Assembly: GCA_019802505.1 (NCBI GenBank) | Contig: JAFMOC010000244.1 | Location: forward strand, 918,501 to 982,500 | Source of the DNA: Corydoras sp. C115 | Lineage: Eukaryota > Chordata > Actinopteri > Siluriformes > Callichthyidae | Reading direction: 5' to 3' | DNA: 64,000 nt | Shown: positions 58,201-64,000 of the stretch, in pieces | Numbering within the stretch: the stretch's first letter is position 1 | How the letters are laid out: each line of letters opens with the position of its first letter | Translations under genes and position numbers: made by a program | Notes under the pieces: model-generated | Database searches by the model: none | What the model saw: the letters and a program-made list of their open reading frames with translations, nothing else | Told to the model about the DNA's origin: nothing

Positions 58201-61200
58201 GTGCATGTAGCACACAGAAGGTGATTTCGGATGCAGGCAGTGAGTAAGCAATATCAGCACAGTTTTCATTCCGGCCAAGAATCTTTTAAATTCATAATGG
58301 ATTCAACCGTGTTCTCGATGTTCTACAACTCTGATATTTAATAGACTTTAGGCTGGGTGAAAACTGTCCTGATTAACAAAGGGTTAAACATATCAAAGTG
58401 AACATGGATCATGGTATGATCAACATAAATAATGTCCAAAAAAATCATCAGTAATGCAGTAAAGAAAAGTCTTACGGTGAAATCGCTCTAGCATAACGAT
58501 TAGAAGGCAATAAAAAAAGATACAGAGACTTTACACATAATGTTTGTATATGTATATATATATATATATATATTTTACAAAAATATCTTAAACTCCACTA
58601 AAGTCAGTGTTTGTCTCTCAGATGGGATCATTTTTCGGTATTTTTTTTATTCTAACACTAACAGTGTATATCAGAGGAATTTTATCAGAGAGTTAAGGTG
58701 ACTCGTCCTAAAACACCTTACCGGAAGGCCTTTCTCGCCTGGCTCACCCTTGGATCCTGGTTCACCCTGTAAAACAAACAGAGCTGTATAATCACAAAAT
58801 GTATTTTTTTCACAATAAAAGCACAGTGTAAGACGTGATGTCCCAGCACTGAAGCTCAGGAACTTTAATCACTCAGCGCTGGGATTATGATTTGGGTTTT
58901 AATGCATTGGCACAAATCGTGGATGCCTCTTAACCTAATCACCACAGCAACGCACTTCTCTTCTCACTTCTCACTACATCTAGTATCGTCAAAAGCCATG
59001 TAGCCATGACTGTCATGTTACAATCGCAAATTGTATTTTTAATATAAGCTCTTAAGTAGCTTATTGCAGATAGAAAAACCATGATTTAAGGAAGCTGGAA
59101 ACCTTACCTTATCCCCCTTGAAGCCTCGTTCTCCTGGATATCCCATAGGTCCCTACAGAAGAAGTTCAATTCAATGCATTGTAAACAAAACAAAAAAAGT
59201 AAAGCAAAAACGATGATATTTTGTTTATTCAAAGACACTCACTCTCTCACCGCGATGTCCCCTTGGCCCCATGGGACCTGGAACACCTGGGAACCCTGGC
59301 TTTCCCTAAAGAGAAATACAAAAACACGTTTTCTAACTTTAATCTCACACTTTTATTTAGATGTAAAATCTCAGTCTCTGAAATAGTTGTTTTACAGTAT
59401 TCGCTTACACTGTCTCCATGAGGTCCCTGGGGTCCGGACGGGCCCCTTGGTCCTGTCGGGCCTATAGGGGGACAGACAGAATGCATAGGATGTAAAGAAG
59501 TCACTCAAAACTACCCGTCTTTAATCTGTCATCTTAAAAGCAAGGCTTTCATTCAGCTGGTGAAAAATCAGTTTGAGAAATACATCAGTGAAACAGCATC
59601 CTGTTAGAAGTTTCCTCTCAAAGGCTTGAGCTTTTCCTCACAGGATACATCATCACAGTAATAAATCATCGAGTTGGTCTCACAATGTAATTTTACAAGC
59701 ATAAAGTTACACATTTTACTGAGAAATCAATAAAACAAACCCTAAAACACATGAGAAATCAGACAGGTCTGTAAAATGATTCCAAAGCTCAGCTCCATCC
59801 AGAGACAAACTGATCGGCGTCATCCAGGTCGCCATGAGTTTATTCCCTAATAAAAGCGCCGCTCCAGTTGACACCCACTGACAGAAATGACGCTGGAACA
59901 CGTCTCATGGGACGAAGCACAGCTGAGATCCAGCCGCAAGGAGACTTATCACCAAGAACTATTATGTTCACATCTCTCCTCAAACCCAACGCTTGAGTGA
60001 TGGCATGTTTCATTTTAAATATTATTCTTGGCCTCAGCTCCTCTCGCTAACATCAAAACTGGTGGCTATTTATAACAAACACTGAGCCTTTTAAAAAAGA
60101 GGAGTGATTTGTTCGCGTTCTCCAATTAGTTTTCGATTTTAAAGCACTTGCAGAAACACTAATATATATATTTTTTTAAATACAGAAACAATAACCAGAG
60201 TAGAGTAAGAAACACTGCAGACTCTGTCACTAAACTGAACTAAAGCATGGCTATGAGCCGGACGGTGAGGATCAAAATGGCACGGTAGCTCAGTGGTCAG
60301 GGCATTGGACTATCAAGCTGAAGGTTGGGGGTTCAAATCCCAGGCCCACTGAACTTACCAGTGTGGGTCCTTGAGCAAGACCCTTAACCCTCATTACTCC
60401 AGGGATCCAGCATCCAATAAATGACCAAATGTATTCCTTCATTCATTCATTATCTTCCGCTTTATCCTATATTAGGGTCGCGGTGGGGTTCCCCATGCCC
60501 ATCCAGGGGAGAACGTTTCGGGCGCTGGGCAGATACACCCAGGACAGGGCGCCAATCTATCGCTGGGCACACACTCACACACACATACACACTCTATATG
60601 GGGCAATTTTGAGAATTCAATTGACTCGATCCATGTTTTTGGACTGTGGGAGGAAACCGGAGAACCCGGAGGAAACCCACGCGGACACCGGGAGAACATG
60701 GAAACTCCACCCAGTTGGGGATTCGAACCGGGAATCCCTAGTGCTGAGAGGCGAACGTGCTAAACCACTAAGCCTGACCAAATGTAACAAATGTAAATGT
60801 AAAATGAGAGAGATCTGGAAAAACAAACTTAATAAGCTCAAGCTCAAGTTGAACTTCGACTGATAAAAGCTTTGATCTGACCATCAAATGACGTTTAACA
60901 ATTAACAGGGGTCACACTTTCGGACAGCACCGTTGTATTTGCACGTGTCAGATGGGAGTCTGGGCATCAGCATGAAGGCACGCTGACAGTAGCTTTGATT
61001 TCAGTGTCGAACACAGCCAGCCGACGCAGCCGCGCCGTTCGCCGGAGGAGAAGTGTGTTTCAAATTTACGTTTGCCGTTTATCAAGTCGAATAAGCGCAG
61101 AGATGTGACAAGGCAGGATTTTCTGTCCCGCTTCGTTCGGTTGAAGGCAAACATCTGGCTCTCCTCAGTTCTGCACCGCAGCGATCCTGAGCGCAGGGTG

Positions 61201-62825
61201 GTTCTGATTACTCTGATAGTCATATGAGATTCCTGCAGCTGGTACCGAGCGAAACACATTACGGACAGGTTTGATTTGTGCTGCTGTGGCTCTTGGCTCG
61301 GTGCAGAAATTCCGCTTCATGTTGCGTGGCTCGGTCACTGCAGCGCATTAAGCCGTTTAAGGTATAATGTGATTATTACTCGTCCTGACTTCACAAAAGG
61401 AGCGCGCTCTGAAACTCACATGCATATGATGCAAGGCAAAATTATGAGTCTCCATTATATCCTGAGTCTGGTAATCAGGACCCTGTCCTCCCACGGCAGA
61501 ACCGTTCAGTGTCCGGCAGAGTCCATTTTGTCTCTCAGGGACAAACATCCAGAGCAAAAGCCAAAACTCTGAGTCTATATTTTTTATGAGGACAGAAGCT
61601 TATCTTTGTCTTAACTTGCCTTTTACATAACTTATATTCATTCACTCATTCATTATCTCCCGCTTCATCCTCTATTAGGGTCACGGTGGGGTTCCCCATG
61701 CCCATCCAGGGGAGAACGTCTCGGGCGCTGGGCAGATACACCCACACGCTGGGTACACACTCACACACTCAAACACACTCTATATGGGGCAATTTGGAGA
61801 ACTCAATTAACTTCATCCATGTTTTTGGACTGTGGGAGGAAACCGGAGAACCCGGAGGAAACCCACGTGGACACCAGGAACCCCTAGCGCTGCTAACCAC
61901 TAAGCCACCGTGCCGCCCATAACTTATATCATTCATTCATTGTCTCCCGCTTTATCCTCTATTAGGGTCGCGGTGGGGTTCCCCATGCCCATCCAGGGGA
62001 GAACGTCTCGGGCGCTTGGCAGATAGACCCAGGACAGGGCGCCAATCCATCGCTGGGCACACACTCACTCACACAAACACACTCTATATGGGGCAATTTA
62101 GAGAACTCAATTAACTTCATCCATGTTTTTGGACTGTGGGAGGAAACCGGAGAACCCGGAGGAAACCCACGCGGACACGGGGAGAACATGGAAACTCCAC
62201 CCAGATGGGGATTCGAACCGGGAATCCCTAGTGCTGAGAGGAGAACGTGCTAACCACTAAGCCACCGTGCCGCCCATAACTTATATATTTAGCATAATTT
62301 ATGTGACCTTAAATCCGGCAATACATGAATTATTTGGCATGTTCTTCCTACCCCACCAGTAATCCTTAACTGCATGGACTCATGTTTTTACAGCTGAGCC
62401 CTGTTATCCAGCATGATGTCACAGTGTTCTATACATCCTATGATGTCACCAAACCCTAAACATTCTCTGTCTTTATGGGTGTGGTGGCTATTAGTCTTAA
62501 GTTTGGGAATTCATATCAAAAGTCCACCAAAGTTATCAATGTGAGCCCGTGTGTAAGGCCCTCTGTACCCACTGTGCCACCTCTAATAACAGGTTATTAA
62601 TGAACTTCATCTATACTGATCATTAAATCAACAAGAATCATGTATATTAAGTATATTTGTGTTAAAATTAAACAGGGATATATAGAAGTTTATAAAGGCG
62701 GTGATCAGAGGTTTAGACTGTATGTGTAAAGTTGGACCAACCTGGAGGTCCTGCAGGTCCCTGGGGTCCTTGAGCAAGAACGGGATCTTGGAAACTGTTT
62801 GTGATTAAAAGGTCCTTCTGTAGAT
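52062..62825 (-). CDS. emid1: EMI domain-containing protein 1, 3' part (collagen-like region and C-terminus)
   Basis: EMID1 is a secreted extracellular-matrix glycoprotein with an N-terminal EMI domain (outside this window) and a collagen-like region. Minus-strand exons are 62825-62742, 59461-59409, 59305-59243, 59152-59108, 58766-58722, 53681-53597 (or 53441-53351) and 52222-52062. They encode 26 uninterrupted Gly-X-Y triplets from GPQGPAGPPG to GEKGLP. A predicted coiled coil follows (HQIREALKILAERVLILE), then the tail EPDAGSGDGPF and a stop (TAA at 52064-52062). Exon sizes of 63 and 45 nt are typical collagen multiples of 9. The related COL26A1 has similar architecture; the RHBDD3/EWSR1 neighbours favour EMID1. 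Confidence 0.9.
52312..52352. repeat. Short V-SINE tail fragment
   Basis: Only the agcagacgcttctatccaaa block is recognisable. Confidence 0.4.
52881..53090 (-). mobile_element. V-SINE-like element
   Basis: Same family as 27225-27430 in reverse orientation, running from the cttttatccaaagcgac tail to the tagctcagtgg-type A box. It lies in the intron before the last EMID1 exon. Confidence 0.75.
53351..53441 (-). CDS. emid1: EMID1 coiled-coil exon, version B (candidate alternative exon)
   Basis: This open stretch of 91 nt has the same phases as version A. It encodes EVSLKMLQDLQADLELLARR then VQLLEAIIWP, and resembles version A (LKILAERVLILETMIG against LELLARRVQLLEAIIW). The acceptor is ttggtag|GAAG; an inner acceptor, ttacag at 53408, is also phase 0. 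The donor is CCAG|GTAATG. Joining A to B would give a stop codon within three codons, so the two appear mutually exclusive unless B is a poison exon. Confidence 0.65.
53597..53681 (-). CDS. emid1: EMID1 coiled-coil exon, version A
   Basis: This 85-nt exon (phase 0 in, phase 1 out) encodes GDGIHQIREALKILAERV then LILETMIGIH. It matches the conserved heptad-like segment after the collagen region of EMID1/COL26A1. The acceptor is ctccacag|GGG and the donor is CATG|GTGAG. Confidence 0.93.
54288..54643 (-). mobile_element. SINE-A copy with 13-bp TSD
   Basis: Flanked by ctgaatttaatta at 54275-54287 and 54644-54656. Lies in EMID1. Confidence 0.93.
54657..57123. other. EMID1 intron without recognised exon
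   Basis: Lies between the collagen exon at 58722 and version A at 53681. No Gly-X-Y frame with splice sites is visible, and there is one AAT microsatellite. Confidence 0.5.
56286..56315. repeat. (AAT)n microsatellite
   Basis: About nine AAT units in the EMID1 intron. Confidence 0.9.
57138..57484 (-). mobile_element. SINE-A copy with displaced TSD
   Basis: ccattaaagatatt precedes it (57124-57137) and recurs at 57499-57512, but 14 extra nt (57485-57498) separate the SINE head from the second TSD. Confidence 0.9.
57889..58007 (-). mobile_element. Severely 5'-truncated SINE-A copy with 11-bp TSD
   Basis: Only the 3'-most ~120 bp is present. It is flanked by gacataatcat at 57878-57888 and 58008-58018, so the truncation happened at insertion. 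Confidence 0.92.
58548..58573. repeat. (TA)n microsatellite
   Basis: About 12 TA units, 0.15 kb from the EMID1 collagen exon at 58722. Confidence 0.9.
58722..58766 (-). CDS. emid1: EMID1 collagen exon (45 nt)
   Basis: Five triplets, GEPGSKGEPGEKGLP, in phase 0. The acceptor is tttacag|GGT and the donor is CCG|GTAAGG. The next coding exon is 5 kb downstream. Confidence 0.92.
59108..59152 (-). CDS. emid1: EMID1 collagen exon (45 nt)
   Basis: Five triplets, GPMGYPGERGFKGDK, in phase 0. The acceptor is ctgtag|GGA and the donor is AAG|GTAAGG. Confidence 0.92.
59243..59305 (-). CDS. emid1: EMID1 collagen exon (63 nt)
   Basis: Seven Gly-X-Y triplets, GKPGFPGVPGPM then GPRGHRGER, in phase 0 at both ends. 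The acceptor is ctttag|GGA and the donor is AGA|GTGAGTG. Confidence 0.92.
59409..59461 (-). CDS. emid1: EMID1 collagen exon
   Basis: This 53-nt exon encodes PTGPRGPSGPQGPHGDS, with the leading Gly codon completed from the previous exon. The acceptor is cctatag|GC and the donor is GACAGT|GTAAGC. Confidence 0.9.
60281..60433 (+). mobile_element. V-SINE-like element, deleted in its core, interrupted by SINE-A
   Basis: The head and the leader cttgagcaagaccctta are kept. The gtcgctttgg tail block is missing. A SINE-A copy is inserted in the tail, which continues after 60775. Confidence 0.7.
60434..60774 (-). mobile_element. SINE-A copy nested in a V-SINE-like element, 12-bp TSD
   Basis: Flanked by tgaccaaatgta at 60422-60433 and 60775-60786. 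The head lacks about 14 bp. Confidence 0.93.
61638..61917 (-). mobile_element. SINE-A copy, first of a tandem dimer
   Basis: Has several internal deletions. Flanked by cataacttatat at 61626-61637 and 61918-61929. Confidence 0.9.
61930..62274 (-). mobile_element. SINE-A copy, second of a tandem dimer
   Basis: Nearly full length. Followed by a third cataacttatat at 62275-62286. Confidence 0.92.
62742..62825 (-). CDS. emid1: EMID1 exon: end of pre-collagen region and first Gly-X-Y triplets
   Basis: This 84-nt exon encodes LQKDLLITNSFQDPVLAQ followed by GPQGPAGPPG. The acceptor is tctgcag|AT and the donor is CCAG|GTTGG. It leaves in phase 1 and joins 59461. Confidence 0.85.
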
Positions 62826-63670
62826 CTGCAGAACAAAGACAGGAGTATGAGGATCAGACATGGTGTCTCAGACCTTCTAAGTTCACAGCGTTTTTAAAGC
62901 AGGACGTGAGAACACTGATAAAGTTTACATTTTCCGTTTTATTCAGGAATTTAAGAGTAAAAATCCTGAGATTTTATTCTACACATTTTATTCTACTGAT
63001 AATAAAGACCATCTGAACATCTGCAGTGTAGAATACTCTTTAGCAGTCAGGTTAGTGTCTGTTGCCTAACTGTCCTCACTCTTACTCGCCTACAGATGGC
63101 GCTGTTCTGTCATCAATAACAGCTGGTTAGTCCTCAGAGTCTATAAAAAAGGCTGGGACACCTTTATGACATCCCATTCTTATCTAGTCCTCCTTTTAAG
63201 CCAAAACAGCTTCCACTCTTCTGGGAAGCTTTCTGCAAGTTTTTGGTTTGTTTCTGAGGGAATTGTGTCTTTTTATTTGGACGAGCAGATGTGGGGTCAG
63301 ATACCGATGCTGATGTTAGATTGTATTGAGTATAGGACCCCTATAGACCTCACTGTTCAGTTGGGCCCAGAAATGCAATAAAAGGAAAGGGCCTTCCCCA
63401 AACTGTTACAAGCAAACAGTTCTCCACTACACTACACTATGCTTGATTTCATTTACCTGTGGCAATGAGACTGAAATAAACACCTGAATTCAGTGATTAA
63501 TGAAGGTTGTAATACTTTTGACCACATTGTTTATCTAGTATAAGAAAATAAAGCTTTTGTATTGCTTGAATTTTCAGCATATGTTAGCATTTTAGACAAT
63601 ATATGACTCTTACATTGTGCAAAAACAGTTCAGGGAAGGTCCATTTGTTTATGCAGGACTATATCACTGT
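62826..63670. other. EMID1 upstream intron, no feature recognised
   Basis: No exon-like frame with splice sites was found before the SINE-A at 63671. The EMI-domain exons must lie beyond the window. Confidence 0.45.
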
Positions 63671-64000
63671 GGGGCGGCACGGTGGCTTAGTGGTCAGCAC
63701 GTTTGCCTCTCAGCGCTAGGGATTCCCGGTTCGAATCCCCATCTGGGTGGAGTTTCCATGTTCTCCCCGTGTCTGCGTGGGTTTCCTCCGGGTTCTCCGG
63801 TTTCCTCCCACAGTCCAAAAACATGGATGAAGTTAATTGAGTTCTCTAAATTGCCCCATATAGAGTGTGTCTGTGTGAGTGAGTGTGTGCCCAGCGATGG
63901 ATTGGCGCCCTGTCCTGGGTCTATCTGCCCAGCGCCCGAGACGTTCTCCCCTGGATGGGCATGGGGAACCCCACCGCGACCCTAATAGAGGATAAAGCGG
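63671..64000 (+). mobile_element. SINE-A copy, cut by the window edge
   Basis: Full 5' end ggggcggcacggtggc; the tail is truncated at the end of the sequence. Confidence 0.9.

Overview
This 64 kb window is nuclear DNA of a ray-finned (teleost) fish. The signs are spliced vertebrate genes with GT-AG introns, roughly 45 copies of one tRNA-derived SINE, V-SINE-like elements, hAT transposon remnants and long CA/GT microsatellites. I did not identify the species.

Four genes can be assembled exon by exon in consistent reading frame: GAS2L1 (minus, 26743 to beyond the left edge), EWSR1 (minus, 44561-34534, complete, 16 coding exons, 562 aa), RHBDD3 (plus, 45218-50210, complete, 5 coding exons, 365 aa) and EMID1 (minus, from beyond the right edge to 52062, collagen part and C-terminus). 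As I recall it, the order and orientations match human 22q12.2 (EMID1-RHBDD3-EWSR1-GAS2L1) read in reverse, so this is a conserved microsyntenic block. EWSR1 and RHBDD3 are head to head across about 0.65 kb and probably share a promoter; RHBDD3 and EMID1 converge.

Layout. 1-6.05 kb: GAS2L1 exons 2-4 and introns. 6.05-26.06 kb: the 20 kb GAS2L1 intron 1, filled with SINEs, hAT elements and microsatellites. 26.06-26.74 kb: GAS2L1 first coding exon. 26.8-28.6 kb: a tandem duplication whose two copies each carry a different SINE insertion. 28.8-29.6 kb: CpG-rich segment. 29.67-33.99 kb: SINE trimer and other intergenic repeats. 34.2-44.6 kb: EWSR1, which has no copy of the main SINE. 44.6-50.2 kb: shared promoter and RHBDD3, with a foldback SINE composite in intron 1 and a hAT element plus a SINE dimer in the introns around its third exon. 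50.5-64 kb: EMID1 3' part, with a pair of look-alike exons near its C-terminus.

I call the main repeat 'SINE-A'. It is about 345 bp, with a tRNA-like head (A box TGGCTTAGTGG, B box GGTTCGAATCC) and a (TGAA)n tail; many copies have 10-14 bp target-site duplications (TSDs). The four genes are not functionally linked: GAS2L1 crosslinks actin and microtubules, EWSR1 is an RNA-binding protein, RHBDD3 is a rhomboid-family membrane protein and EMID1 is a secreted EMI/collagen protein. The strongest leads are candidate mutually exclusive exons in EMID1, apparent rhomboid catalytic residues in fish RHBDD3, (UG)n tracts against both splice sites of GAS2L1 intron 1, and repeated tandem SINE-A multimers separated by copies of the same target site.
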